Source: Erpobdella octoculata (lineage: Eukaryota; Annelida; Clitellata; Hirudinida; Erpobdellidae). Taken from it: DNA of 64,000 bases. Location of the stretch: the NCBI GenBank assembly GCA_963978895.1, contig OZ022238.1, forward strand, positions 33,781,093 to 33,845,092. The letters are read 5' to 3'. A program made the position numbers and the translations under genes. The notes beneath the pieces were generated by a model. That model was not told the DNA's origin. It ran no database searches and was given only the letters and a program-made list of their open reading frames with translations. This document shows, piece by piece, positions 19,758 through 34,358 of the stretch. The number at the start of each line of letters is the position of its first letter. Positions within the stretch are counted from its first letter, which is position 1.

Positions 19758-22454
19758 CTCGGGAACAACTAGATCACCACGACTAGCAGATCTGTGACGA
19801 GATAAGTAAGAATTGTTATCAGACACAGTAACACACAGCTCTTGCAAATATGAGGGGGCTTCGCCATGGAGCGCCTTGTAGACTAAAGTCCCAATTTTGA
19901 AAGTAATTCGCTCAGAGATACGCAGCCACCGGAGTTCAGTTTTCATTATTGCAGTCACATGATCATGTTTCTTTAGTCCACCAAAAAGACGAGCAGCTGC
20001 ATTTTGAATACGTTGAATCTTTCCAACAGCACTAAGAGGTAAGCCTGTAAATAGAGAGTTGCAGTAGTCAAGTCTACTTACAACAAACGAATGCAGCAGG
20101 AGACGTGTTGCTTCACTTGTCAGAGACCATCGTATGGTTCTAAGTTGTCGTAGTTGGAAAAAACAGGTTTTTGACAGTTTAGATATATGATCTTTCATGG
20201 AAAGCTCAGAATCAACATAAACACCTAGGTTTCGAACAACTTCTGTGGGGGCAACCAAAGCCCCAGCAACTAACAAAGCTTTTGCTTTACTCTGTTGCAA
20301 ATTTGATCTTGCACCTATCCAGATTAATTCAGTCTTATCGCCATTCAGTTTTAGACGATTAGAAGCCATCCAATGTTCAATGTTCTCTATGCAGGGCAAT
20401 AAGCAAAGGTGAACATTCTCCGCATCATCGACAGAGCAGTGAACATATGTTTGGGTGTCGTCGGCATAGCAGTGTCCCTCGAGTCCAGAACGATGAATAA
20501 TTTCAAGTAAATCAGTGGTGTACAATAGAAAGAGTAGTGGGCCCAAGACTGATCCCTGGGGTACTCCACTACTAAGCGACACGGACAATGACAAGTTCCC
20601 ACCCACACTAACCCGTTGCGTGCGGTTAGTTAAATATGAAATAATCCATTTTAAGACAACTCCACAGATGCCATGAATTTTTTCAAGTCTCTCAATAAGG
20701 ATTCCATGGTCAACAGTATCAAATGCGACACTCAGATCTAAGAGACTCAGTAGCGACACCTTACCACTATCAGTAGCAACTGCCAGATCATTCACTACCT
20801 TGAGTAGTGCAGATTCTGTAGAGTAAAACCGGCGATACGCAGATTGGTTCGATGGGAGACTGCCAGAAAGACCTAGATGTACATTCAATCGTTTAGCAAC
20901 AATCCGCTCTACCAGTTTTGACATAAAGGTCAGGTTAGAGACTGGTCGATAGCTCTTCATGTCAGCAGGGTCAAGTCCGTCTTTTTTAATAAGCGGAGTG
21001 ACAAGTGCTGACTTCTGACTAGCAGGAAAATATCCTTCTTGTAAAGATCGAGTGCACATCAAAGCGACAAAAGATGCAATGTGCACACAACATTTTTTGA
21101 TAATCCAAGTAGGGGATGGATCCAGTGAACAATATTTGTTCGGAGCAGCCATTATCAATTTTATTATCTCATCAGCCGTGACTGGTTGGAATTCATCCAT
21201 GAACAACGTGCTGGTCAAAAGTATAGATGGTGGTTTTGCAAGCGCTGTATGTGTTCTAACTTGCTCCACCTTGTCTTGAAAAAACTTCACAAACTGGTCT
21301 GGAGTAATAGAAGAGCTCACATTAGATGAGGACTTTTCTTTACCAAGAAGTGTTGACAAGTTACTCCAGAGCTTTTTTGGAGCTTTCTGATTAGCGGCAA
21401 TCCTGGCTTCCCAGTATTCATGCTCTTTTTTCTGGAACAAATATCGCATGGTCCGCAGGCCGTCAATCCATATAGATTTACTCGCCGTTGTGTGATGCCG
21501 ACGATAAATCCGTTCAAGTCGTCTCGTGGACCGCTTAAATGCCCGACATTCACTATCAAACCATGGCGTTAGTAGATTTCCAGGTTTTCTTTTGATTAAT
21601 GTAAACGGAGCGTGATTATCGAGAAGCTTTGATAGAGTAGATGAATAGCACTGGAAAAGTTCATCAGTTGAATGATGATCAAAATTTTCTGGATTATGAC
21701 AAAGTTCACTCAAACGTAAATCAGTCAGGAATGCATTATAATCAAATCTCTTCCATGAACGTCCCCAAAAAGTGGCAACAGGCTTAGTTGGTTTTTGGAG
21801 TGGAAGTCGAAACAATAGCATTAGATGATCAGATAAGCCAGTTTCTTGCACAGAAACTTGAAGATCTACCATATCATCACGTGAAATCACGAGATCAAGC
21901 TGCCCTCCTAGCCGATGCGTTGGAATTGTCTCATGAATAATCAAATTGAAAGAAGTTAGCAATTCATGAAGTTTCATTGCAATTATATCATTTTGTCTTT
22001 CAACGTGAATGTTCAGGTCTCCAGTAATAACAATTGGCCTACGGTATGTTGACAATATTTCCAAAAGGAAACAGAACTCATCAAAGAATTTCTTGGTTGC
22101 AGGCTTTGATCCAGGACGATAGACTGATAACAATACAACTCCAGTCTGATTGCTAGAGATATTACAACATAAAAATTCGAATGACGCAACTGGTGTTCGA
22201 AGATCAATTTCAGTCATAGACAAGCCATCCTTATAAATAATTGCAATTCCACCATGATTTATCGAAGCCCGAGATTTGCTTGTATGGTCAGCAGGACGTG
22301 CCCGATCAAGACACTTGTAACCAGCAGGAGTAACACGGCCCAACAAAACGCTATCACCAGATTCATGCCAAGTCTCTGCAGCAACACAAATTTCAATAGA
22401 CTGAGACGCAATCAGATCACAGATTCGAGACGATTTCTCCTTGATCGAACACAC
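19401..22454 (-). pseudogene. Chimeric LINE ORF: LINE-A endonuclease/RT fused in frame to LINE-B RT
   Basis: A 1017-codon frame. The N-terminal part is an APE-type endonuclease (AAETWHESGD; ITGDLNIHVE; LSDHLMLLF). The RT follows (SYRPVSNLTFMSKLVERIV; LLDLSVAFDTVDH; GVPQGSVLGPLLFLLYT; YADDTQTYVH) and then the thumb up to SASRGDLVVP. From there the frame runs into LINE-B and a second active-site motif, FADDTQIYGHC, appears, followed by SNRLQLNSSKSEAIW. The two YADD-type motifs in one frame are the product of a nested insertion, not a real fusion enzyme. The LINE-A thumb end lies 950 bases away at about 18800-18660. Confidence 0.75.
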
Positions 22455-22718
22455 ATTATGAAAAGCAACAGACAGGCCAGCAAAAACTTCTTTATTAAAA
22501 ACTTTTCTTGAATTTTTGCAGTTGATTACCCCGGAATGCAGTACCGAAAGGGCGAATCCTTAGCTAAATTTGCATTTAATTTGTTTCTTTCAAGTCTAAG
22601 CTGATAATCCAGTTGTCTTTCCGCTTCTGTTAAATCCGGACTGATATAGACAGATTTATGGTCACTGTTTCTCAGACTTTTGGCAGCCATGAGAATCGGA
22701 TTCCTAAGACTAACATAT

Positions 22719-22877
22719 ATTCATAGTCGAGTGTTGTGTTCAACATACCCCAACAAAAGCGCTTAACAACCACTGTTTTTTGGCGGTGGAAGTGGCGCAG
22801 ATGGTAAGGTAGTTGGCATGATGCGAGGCGGTGTTGCCGATCCGACAGTCGTGGGTTCGAGTCTGAAGTTGAGACAT
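22719..22877 (+). mobile_element. SINE-2 (tRNA-derived) copy 1
   Basis: Contains a polymerase III-type internal promoter: A box TGGCGCAGATGG at 22793-22804 and B box GGTTCGAGTC at 22854-22863, about 50 bases apart. The region between includes GCGAGGCGGTGTTGCCG, also found in the SINE-2 copies near 29 kb. The 159-base unit is repeated almost exactly at 23071-23229. Confidence 0.65.
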
Positions 22878-23070
22878 GTATATTTGCGTTATTTCGTGGT
22901 GGATTGTACGCCATCCAAGTTTCTGATATATGTGGCTCGTAAAAACATATCAACGCTATGTTTCCTTATAATATATATCATAAAACATATATCTCGATAG
23001 CTATTAAATTAGCTAGTGACGGATTGTACGCCGTACAACTTATAATACTATCGAGCATTGATTCGTACCC

Positions 23071-23339
<269 letters not shown>

Positions 23340-23871
23340 TTTTAAACGCACTCCGTTGAAAACTATGGCCCACTTGGCGTTTATCAATTTTTTTATGGTG
23401 CCCTCGATTTTGCGGTAGTTGAAAGACGTGAGACTTGTTTTAGATGTTTTATTAGGCTTACTGCAGTTTCGGAAATCCTTTTCCATCTTCGGAGCCGAAA
23501 GTAATAAACAAAAAGTCAACGTAAAATAAGAAACGGGCGACGAATCGAAACGAGTTAAATTAAATTAAATTGGAGTTCGAAACAAATTAAATTAAATTCC
23601 ATTAGAGTGCAGAAAACGAGATTACTTTAAATTAAGTAAACGAGTGAGCGCTAAAGCATGAACGCGACAACTGAAAGGTGAGATAGCTGGACGAGGTGAA
23701 TAGCTGTAGTTGTAGGTGTGTGTATGAATATAGGAAGGGGAGATAGTGTACGAGAAACGATAGAATTGGTGGAATTTATAGGTGTACAAGGTGTATGGCG
23801 CGGGTGGTGTACGAATTAATGAAGTATAAATAGGAGAAAGTAACAGTATGTGTGTGGTAAGAAATAATGTT

Positions 23872-24453
23872 TTATTTGTGTCGATTACGACGCGAAGTAA
23901 TGTTAGGGTTATTAATAATGTCAGAAGAGATATGTGTATTAGGAGAGCTTGTGTTCGCGGAAACGAGTGAATAATCGACAATAAATTGAGTGGTAGTTTG
24001 TTCGGTGGAAGTGAAAAGTGAAGAGATATCGACGATCGTGGGGTCGGATGAGTATTCGACGATGCATTGAGTGGTAGTATGGTCAGTGGGAGTGGAAAGT
24101 GAAGAGGTAGCGACGATCGTGGCGTCAGGGTCAGAAGCAGGTGTCGGAGGGTGCGAAGGAAGCGTGGTGGGAAGCTGCGGAGGAAGACAAGATGCGGTGG
24201 TAGAAGCAATACTTGGTTCGAGTGTGGAAGTTTGGTTGGTATCAGTGGGTGGGTGTTCTGTGGTCGAACTCGGTTTAGGCTCGCGTAGACTGTAGCCATG
24301 AAGTGAAGGGACCGAGTTGAGAACAGTACGTGAAGTTGTAGAACTAGAGTGTGTGTTCGATGGATGTGGAGTTGCGTGTCCGTTGCCGTGACGAAACAAT
24401 AATATTAATAACCCTAACATTACTTCGCGTCGTAATCGACACAAATAAAACAT
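23872..24453 (-). CDS. Hypothetical Ser/Thr/Pro-rich ORF of the palindromic element, copy 1
   Basis: A 193-codon frame with a hydrophobic N-terminus after basic residues (MFYLCRLRREVMLGLLILLF), resembling a signal peptide or anchor, then a low-complexity region rich in Ser, Thr and Pro, and a basic end SRRNRHK. The first and last dozen or so codons lie in the inverted arms, so the frame begins in one arm and ends in the complement of its own start. No family recognised. It could be a real element-encoded secreted protein or a compositional accident. An identical copy lies at 25763-26344. Confidence 0.3.
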   Translation of the reverse strand: MFYLCRLRREVMLGLLILLFRHGNGHATPHPSNTHSSSTTSRTVLNSVPSLHGYSLREPKPSSTTEHPPTDTNQTSTLEPSIASTTASCLPPQLPTTLPSHPPTPASDPDATIVATSSLSTPTDHTTTQCIVEYSSDPTIVDISSLFTSTEQTTTQFIVDYSLVSANTSSPNTHISSDIINNPNITSRRNRHK

Positions 24454-24800
24454 TATTTCTTACCACACACATACTGTTACTTTCTCCTATTTATACTTCA
24501 TTAATTCGTACACCACCCGCGCCATACACCTTGTACACCTATAAATTCCACCAATTCTATCGTTTCTCGTACACTATCTCCCCTTCCTATATTCATACAC
24601 ACACCTACAACTACAGCTATTCACCTCGTCCAGCTATCTCACCTTTCAGTTGTCGCGTTCATGCTTTAGCGCTCACTCGTTTACTTAATTTAAAGTAATC
24701 TCGTTTTCTGCACTCTAATGGAATTTAATTTAATTTGTTTCGAACTCCAATTTAATTTAATTTAACTCGTTTCGATTCGTCGCCCGTTTCTTATTTTACG

Positions 24801-25198
<398 letters not shown>

Positions 25199-25762
25199 TT
25201 ATTTCGAGCGTAGTTTGGCGTTATATTTTCTTTTAAACACACTCCGTTGAAAACTATGGCCCACTTGGCGTTTATCAATTTTTTTATGGTGCCCTCGATT
25301 TTGCGGTAGTTGAAAGACGTGAGACTTGTTTTAGATGTTTTATTAGGCTTACTGCAGTTTCGGAAATCCTTTTCCATCTTCGGAGCCGAAAGTAATAAAC
25401 AAAAAGTCAACGTAAAATAAGAAACGGGCGACGAATCGAAACGAGTTAAATTAAATTAAATTGGAGTTCGAAACAAATTAAATTAAATTCCATTAGAGTG
25501 CAGAAAACGAGATTACTTTAAATTAAGTAAACGAGTGAGCGCTAAAGCATGAACGCGACAACTGAAAGGTGAGATAGCTGGACGAGGTGAATAGCTGTAG
25601 TTGTAGGTGTGTGTATGAATATAGGAAGGGGAGATAGTGTACGAGAAACGATAGAATTGGTGGAATTTATAGGTGTACAAGGTGTATGGCGCGGGTGGTG
25701 TACGAATTAATGAAGTATAAATAGGAGAAAGTAACAGTATGTGTGTGGTAAGAAATAATGTT

Positions 25763-26344
25763 TTATTTGTGTCGATTACGACGCGAAGTAATGTTAGGGT
25801 TATTAATAATGTCAGAAGAGATATGTGTATTAGGAGAGCTTGTGTTCGCGGAAACGAGTGAATAATCGACAATAAATTGAGTGGTAGTTTGTTCGGTGGA
25901 AGTGAAAAGTGAAGAGATATCGACGATCGTGGGGTCGGATGAGTATTCGACGATGCATTGAGTGGTAGTATGGTCAGTGGGAGTGGAAAGTGAAGAGGTA
26001 GCGACGATCGTGGCGTCAGGGTCAGAAGCAGGTGTCGGAGGGTGCGAAGGAAGCGTGGTGGGAAGCTGCGGAGGAAGACAAGATGCGGTGGTAGAAGCAA
26101 TACTTGGTTCGAGTGTGGAAGTTTGGTTGGTATCAGTGGGTGGGTGTTCTGTGGTCGAACTCGGTTTAGGCTCGCGTAGACTGTAGCCATGAAGTGAAGG
26201 GACCGAGTTGAGAACAGTACGTGAAGTTGTAGAACTAGAGTGTGTGTTCGATGGATGTGGAGTTGCGTGTCCGTTGCCGTGACGAAACAATAATATTAAT
26301 AACCCTAACATTACTTCGCGTCGTAATCGACACAAATAAAACAT
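25763..26344 (-). CDS. Hypothetical Ser/Thr/Pro-rich ORF of the palindromic element, copy 2
   Basis: Same 193-residue translation as 23872-24453, at an offset of 1891 bases. See that entry for composition. Perfect conservation here reflects recent duplication and is not evidence of selection. Confidence 0.3.
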   Translation of the reverse strand: MFYLCRLRREVMLGLLILLFRHGNGHATPHPSNTHSSSTTSRTVLNSVPSLHGYSLREPKPSSTTEHPPTDTNQTSTLEPSIASTTASCLPPQLPTTLPSHPPTPASDPDATIVATSSLSTPTDHTTTQCIVEYSSDPTIVDISSLFTSTEQTTTQFIVDYSLVSANTSSPNTHISSDIINNPNITSRRNRHK

Positions 26345-26691
26345 TATTTCTTACCACACACATACTGTTACTTTCTCCTATTTATACTTCATTAATTCGT
26401 ACACCACCCGCGCCATACACCTTGTACACCTATAAATTCCACCAATTCTATCGTTTCTCGTACACTATCTCCCCTTCCTATATTCATACACACACCTACA
26501 ACTACAGCTATTCACCTCGTCCAGCTATCTCACCTTTCAGTTGTCGCGTTCATGCTTTAGCGCTCACTCGTTTACTTAATTTAAAGTAATCTCGTTTTCT
26601 GCACTCTAATGGAATTTAATTTAATTTGTTTCGAACTCCAATTTAATTTAATTTAACTCGTTTCGATTCGTCGCCCGTTTCTTATTTTACG

Positions 26692-26903
26692 TTGACTTTT
26701 TGTTTATTACTTTCGGCTCCGAAGATGGAAAAGGATTTCCGAAACTGCAGTAAGCCTAATAAAACATCTAAAACAAGTCTCACGTCTTTCAACTACCGCA
26801 AAATCGAGGGCACCATAAAAAAATTGATAAACGCCAAGTGGGCCATAGTTTTCAACGGAGTGTGTTTAAAAGAAAATATAACGCCAAACTACGCTCGAAA
26901 TAA

Positions 26904-26907
<4 letters not shown>
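26692..26907 (+). CDS. Short arm-encoded ORF (element copy 2, right arm)
   Basis: Identical translation to 24801-25016; ends at the following (TA)n tract. Function unknown. Confidence 0.3.

Positions 26908-26982
<75 letters not shown>
26908..26982. repeat. (TA)n microsatellite
   Basis: TA tract into whose right edge the Helitron is inserted. Confidence 0.95.
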
Positions 26983-28760
<1,778 letters not shown>

Positions 28761-28764
<4 letters not shown>

Positions 28765-28832
28765 GGTAAGAGCGCTTGCATTTAGGCGAGGCGGTGTTGC
28801 CGTAGACACGTGGGTTCGATTCCTAGTAGAGT

Positions 28833-28836
<4 letters not shown>
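28761..28836 (+). mobile_element. SINE-2 subtype fragment
   Basis: AGTTGGTAAGAGCGCTTGC (A-box side) through GCGAGGCGGTGTTGCCG to the B box GGTTCGATTCC at 28813-28823 and CTAGTAGAGTCT. The start is cut by a TA tract. Complementary copies lie at 29051-29144 and 29356-29449. Confidence 0.65.
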
Positions 28837-28914
<78 letters not shown>

Positions 28915-29007
28915 ATTCTTATAAGAGTCTTATATATATATATATATATAAGATTCCTAGTAGAGTCTTATATATATATATAAGATTATATAAGAACCCA
29001 CGTGTCT

Positions 29008-29050
<43 letters not shown>
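28837..29050. repeat. Complex TA-rich palindromic cluster
   Basis: Alternating (TA)n tracts and short pieces of the SINE-2 3' end (CCTAGTAGAGTCTTATATA, GAACCCACGTGTCTAC) in both orientations. It links the forward SINE-2 fragment to the reverse copy at 29051. Confidence 0.8.
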
Positions 29051-29053
<3 letters not shown>

Positions 29054-29144
29054 ACTCTACTAGGAATCGAACCCACGTGTCTACGGCAACACCGCCTCGC
29101 CTAAATGCAAGCGCTCTTACCAACTGAGCCACCGACCATCACCA
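29051..29144 (-). mobile_element. SINE-2 subtype copy
   Basis: On the minus strand: GGTGATGGTCGGTGGCTCAG, TTGGTAAGAGCGCTTGC, GGCGAGGCGGTGTTGCCG, then GGGTTCGATTCC. The 5' part is strongly tRNA-like (GTGGCTCAGTTGGTAAGAGC as A box) but the middle cannot form a normal anticodon arm, so it is a SINE head, not a tRNA gene. Confidence 0.75.
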
Positions 29145-29355
29145 AAAAATGATGGCTAGAAGTCTCAGTCTTTCGGAGCTACTTAACATTAGACTACGAC
29201 TATGATAGGCTCAGAACTCCTTACTTCGGCTCGACTCGACAGCTAGACTGCTGCCAGATAGGTAATTTTTTGCGAAGTGAAACACTGCGTTGAAATGTTT
29301 CAAGAGCCTACAAATAGGATGACTAACTGTCACCACAAGTAACCCAAATATTTAT

Positions 29356-29770
<415 letters not shown>

Positions 29771-29775
29771 CCTTC

Positions 29776-32590
29776 TTAATCCTGTTCGTCCCGAACAGTT
29801 TCATTGCCTCCATAGTATCTGGCAAGGCGGTCAACATGAACTACTTTCATCTTAGTACGTTGGCCCTTTTGAATCCGGTAGATGACATCATTGATCTTTT
29901 TAATAATTCTATATGGTCCTTCCCAGTCCTGTTGAAGTTTAGGTGATTTCCCAATTTTGCGTTGGGGATTGTAGAACCACACCAAATCATTTTCTTTGAA
30001 CTCTTTCATATTTGATTGGCGATCATACCGAGTTTTCATTCTGTCGCTGGCTGCCTTGATCCTATTTCGGGCTACGAAATGAATTTCATTTAACCGAGCC
30101 CGCAATTGTGCGGCATACTCGCTTTCCGATTCTATTTTGTCTCCCGGACTTCCAAACATAAGATCGCAAGGAAGTCGTATTTCCCGTCCAAATAACATTT
30201 TACTTGGGGTGGCCTTCGTCGTGTTGTGAACCGATCCTCTGTAAGCCATCAAAAATAACGGAATGTGTTTATCCCAATCAACTTGGTTTTCACCGACCAT
30301 CTTAGACAAGTGCTGTTGAATAGTTCGATTAAATCGTTCCACCATACCGTCAGACTGAGGATGAAGGGGAGTTGTGCGGGTTTTATGTATGCCTAAAACA
30401 CGGCACATTTCTCTAAACAATTGTGAATCAAAGTTCCTGCCCTGATCTGAATGGAGCTCCATTGGTACTCCATAGCGACTAACCCAGCCATCAACAACAA
30501 CGTTGGCAACTGTCACTGCTTCTTGATTAGGTATAGCAAATACCTCTGGCCATTTTGTAAAATAATCTATGACCACAATAATGTACTTATTGCCAGATTT
30601 TGATACTGGAAATGGACCTGCTAAATCTATAGCAATTCTTTCAAAAGGGGAACCTACATTGTACTGTTGTAAATGGCCTTTCGTTTTAGCGTGTGGTCCT
30701 TTACTAGCGGCACAGGTATCACATTTTTGACACCATTCCTCTACATCCATTTTACAGTATACCCAATAAAATCTTTGGCGGATCTTGTCCAACGTTTTAT
30801 TCATACCTAGATGTCCCCCTGATACTCCGGAGTGCATTTGTTGGAGCACTTCTGGCACTTTTACTTTTGGAATAATTAATTGCAAAACATTGGTGGAACC
30901 ATCAGTGCTTTCCCAAATTCTCTTTAAAGATCCGTTCACAACCCTTAGAGAGTCCCATTGTGCCCAATACGATTTAGTAGCAGGACTCAATTCAGAAATA
31001 TCTTGCCAGTCAGGTTTCTTCCCTTCTTCCATCCATCTCAAAATCGGCCCTATATCATCATCTTTTAATTGTTCGTCTCGAATCACTTCATCTGACCAAG
31101 TGTCGTCAATTTGAAACCGTACCTGAAAACACTGATTATTTATTTCCTTCCCCTCCATGCGAATGCAATACTTACATTCATTATTGCAAGGTGGTCGTGC
31201 AAGTGAGTCAGCATTTTTGTGCTGTTCACCCTTCCGATGTTGAATTTCAAACTCGTATGATTGTAAACGTTCGATCCACCTAGCCACTTGTTCTGGATTT
31301 TTAAAATTTAAAAGCCATTTCAAAGCAGCGTGATCCGTTCTCAACAAAAACTTTTGACGATATAAATACTTGTGAAAGTGCTTAATAGAATCAACGATTG
31401 CTAATAATTCACGTCTGGTGACGCTATAATTGCACTCCGGTTTCGACAAAGTTCTGCTATGATAAGCTATAACCTTTTCATTGCCGTCAACAATTTGACT
31501 AAGCACTGCCCCTATTCCTTCATTACTTGCATCTGTGTCTAATACAAAATCTTTTCCAGGGATTGGATACGACAGAACTGGCGTCAAACTCAAAGCTGTT
31601 TTTAACTGTTCGAATGCCTGTTGATTTGCCTCTGACCAATCAAACGGTGCATTCTTTTCTATAAGCTTATATAATTCCTTTGCAATGCTGGAAAAGTTGG
31701 CTACAAATCGTCAATAATATGTGCACAAACCAAGAAAGCTTCTTAATTCTTGAGAATTTCTCGGAACAGGCCAATGGTTAACCGCTTCAATTTTCTCAGG
31801 ATCGGTTCCTACCCCTTCGGCAGAAACTATATGACCAAGATATTTCACCTTGCTTTTGAAAAGTGCAGTGCTTTGCCGGATTTAGCTTCATACCAGCATC
31901 CCGGATCTTTTGGAAAACTTCTCCAAGATTGTGTAGATGCTCTTCAAACGTCTTTCCAACAACAATAATGTCGTCCAAATAAACAAGACACATTCTCCAA
32001 TTTAATCTTTGTAACACATACTCCATAAGTCGCTCGAAAGTTGCTGGTGCGTTGCACAAGCCAAATGGCATCACTGTAAATTGCCACAATCCTTCACCTA
32101 TTGAAAAGGCAGTTTTCTCGCGATCCTGGGGGTGTATTTCCACCTGCCAATATCCGCTCTTAAGATCTAAAGTAGAAAACATTCGAGATCCCGCAAGTGT
32201 ATCAATGGTGTCATCGATTCTGGGCAGAGGTAACTATCTTTTTGTGTGATCTCGTTTAACATTCTGTAGTCGACACAAAAACGTAGCGAATTATCCTTCT
32301 TCTTAACAAGTACTACCGGTGAACTCCATGGACTATTGGATGGTTCAATAAATCCTTGTTTCTTCATCTTTTCCAGCATCTTTCTAGCTTCCTCTCGCTT
32401 TGCCAGTGGAAGCCTTCGTGGCATTTGACGAATGGGCTCTGTATTACCAGTTCGAATTCGGTGTTCAACGATCTTTGTTTTTCCATTGTCTTCTTCGTCA
32501 ATAGCTATTATATCACAATACTCTTCAATCAACTTTTCCGCTTTGTCATAGTCCATTGCTTTTAGTGAAGTTTTAGCGGCTTCAAGGCTT
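29776..32590 (-). pseudogene. Ty3/gypsy pol remnant (RT, RNase H, integrase)
   Basis: Retrotransposon polyprotein that would copy and integrate the element. Minus-strand frames 32167-32556, 31796-32182 and 29776-31593 read in order. RT: SPWSSPVVLVKKKD, FCVDYRMLN, LDLKSGYWQ, FGLCNAPATF, catalytic YLDDIIV. RNase H: DTDASNEGIGAVLSQ and RTDHAALKWL. Integrase: HHCC finger (GGHLGMNKTLDKIR...CQKCDTC), then IAIDLAGP, HSDQGRNFDS and PQSDGMVERFNR for the DDE core, and a C-terminal domain to DRLARYYGG. Frameshifts near 31600-31800 and 32180 break it. Gag and protease are missing: the 5' side ends abruptly at 32590, where hAT sequence begins. No env frame. Confidence 0.9.
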
Positions 32591-33127
32591 CAGACAGGGT
32601 GTCAGAGATATGTGAAGGAAAGAAACTGTTAGTGCCTGGACAAACCCGATGGAATGCAAAGTTTGATGCTATTAGTAGAATTGTTAAACTGAGGGAAAAA
32701 CTGGCACAATTATCTGATGCTCTCCAATTGCCTCATTTTAATAGGAATGAAATGGATTTTCTGAATGAATATAGAACTGTTATGCAACCATTAGCTATGA
32801 CACTCGATCAGCTGCAAGGTGATAAGAATTGCTACTATGGGATGCTACTTCCTAAACTAACGCAGTTAAGATATAAACTTCAGAAGATGCAAACAGAAGG
32901 GGGCTTGTTGGTGTGTAATGCTTTAGTGGGATCCATACTTTCTGGTATAGCAAAAAGGTTTGACTCATTTTTACCAATGCTTTTATTAACTCGTCGTCTC
33001 TGTTTGTTTCTCTGTCTGTCTGTTTCAAATCTTGCAATCAATTTTTGAGTCACTTCCTGACGATAGATTTTTTTCAAATTTTGCATACATGCTCAAAATA
33101 GAAGACAATGCAATATTCAATTATAAG

Positions 33128-33159
<32 letters not shown>

Positions 33160-34302
33160 AGTTTATAGTCCTTTACACCAGGTGTTTTAAGACTCTAATG
33201 GCTGTATGTAGGAAGCACTTGAGTACTTCCTGTCGTAGATCATAATTTGATCTTTTTAACTTTTCCCTCCTCCTTTCTCCAGGCTTGGGACTGGCTTGCA
33301 ATTATTACGGAAGAAAAAATTGATTGCAAAATTTGTGTTTTAATTACATATAAAAACATTGGGTTTTAAAAATTCGTTTTTAATTCACTTGTTAAATTTT
33401 GATGTTAGTGAGCCTTGTGTTCGACAAGCAATAATGGCAGCTGTTTCACATCCTTGTTACAAGTTGAGATGGGTTGCACCAGATAATCGGGAAAATGTTA
33501 CTCAAATGTTTCTTGGAGCAGCTAGGCGCTTCGCTGAGCAGTCAGTTGAAGTTACTGAAACAGATGTTAACCAGTTGACAGATTATGCAGCTGAAGAAGA
33601 CTATGGGTTTGAACAAGCTTCAGCTCCTGCAGAACCAAAAAATTCTATACAAAAATTCTATGCAGGTACTGAAATTATTATTTTTTTCAATGATTGGAGA
33701 AAAACAATTGTAATTTAAATGTGCATTTTATTAACATAAGTGTTTTAATTTGATAATCATGACAGTAACTTTCAACACGTAAAATTAGCATTACTACATG
33801 CTCTGCTTTAATGATTTACACACAGTTAATTTTTTATCTTCACAGGTGTTGTCATATCTGTCAGATACAGACTGCTCTTTGCAGCACCTTGATTCATACC
33901 AGATTGTCAGGAAGATGTTTGTGTACTACAACACCCCTATTCCTTCATCTGCCCCTGTTGAGCGTCTGTTCAGTATAGCAGGTTTGATTGAGACGCCAAG
34001 AAGAAACAAACTTTCTGATGCATTTTTTGAGAAATTAACACTCTTGAAACTAAACCAAAGCATTTTTTAAATAAAAGATTTTTGTGACTTGTAACGACTT
34101 CTAGAAGAATTGTCATCAGTAGCAATTTTGATAGGCACAAACTTTTTAATAATGTTTTCATGATTTTAAATCATCAAAATCATGAATTTGATTTGAAATC
34201 ATTTTTGGTGGAAAGAAAAAATGATTTTGATTTCAAAATCACTCTGAAGTGAATGATTTTGATTTTGATTTCAAATCATTTAAAATGTGATTTTACCCAA
34301 CA

Positions 34303-34305
<3 letters not shown>
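32590..34305 (+). pseudogene. hAT transposase remnant (CAGTGTTGGG family)
   Basis: Plus-strand segments: 32599-32970 (LLVPGQTRWNAKFDAISRI; NEYRTVMQPLAMTLDQLQ), 33395-33665 (PCYKLRWVAPDNRENV) and 33845-34070 with the hAT dimerisation region ([36 protein letters not shown]). A GT/AG-like gap separates the last two. The right end is CCCAACACTG at 34305, the same terminus as hAT-2 at 49.2-52.2 kb, so both belong to one family. The left end is lost at the gypsy junction. A SINE-1 copy splits the body. Confidence 0.8.
33128..33298 (-). mobile_element. SINE-1 copy in the hAT remnant
   Basis: On the plus strand a long T-run (poly-A tail) is followed by ATAATAGTTTATAGTCC and the SINE body to CAGGCTTGGGACTGGC. 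The 5' head is truncated by about 25 bases. CAATTAT flanks both sides and is a likely short target duplication. Confidence 0.8.

Positions 34306-34357
<52 letters not shown>
34306..34357. repeat. (TA)n microsatellite
   Basis: TA tract immediately after the hAT right terminus. Confidence 0.95.

Positions 34358-34358
<1 letters not shown>

Larger units (their letters stand above)
18497..22718 (-). mobile_element. CR1/L2-like LINE-A, 5'-truncated, with LINE-B nested inside
   Basis: On the minus strand: the end of an ORF1 (22718-22555, with VYISPDLTEAERQLDYQL and SPFRYCIPG before a stop), the endonuclease-RT ORF from 22454, and a 3' end at about 18497 made of AACTTA-type short repeats. The C-terminal coding part resumes at 18800-18660 (SRAFSIAGPATWN, LKTFLFAK) after the nested LINE-B. 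The 5' end is cut at the SINE-2 copy. Confidence 0.75.

Noticed and set aside
29051..29144. A tRNA gene on the minus strand
   Set aside because: A and B boxes are good but the middle is too long and cannot form a normal anticodon arm; the copy recurs in several places, as expected of a SINE.
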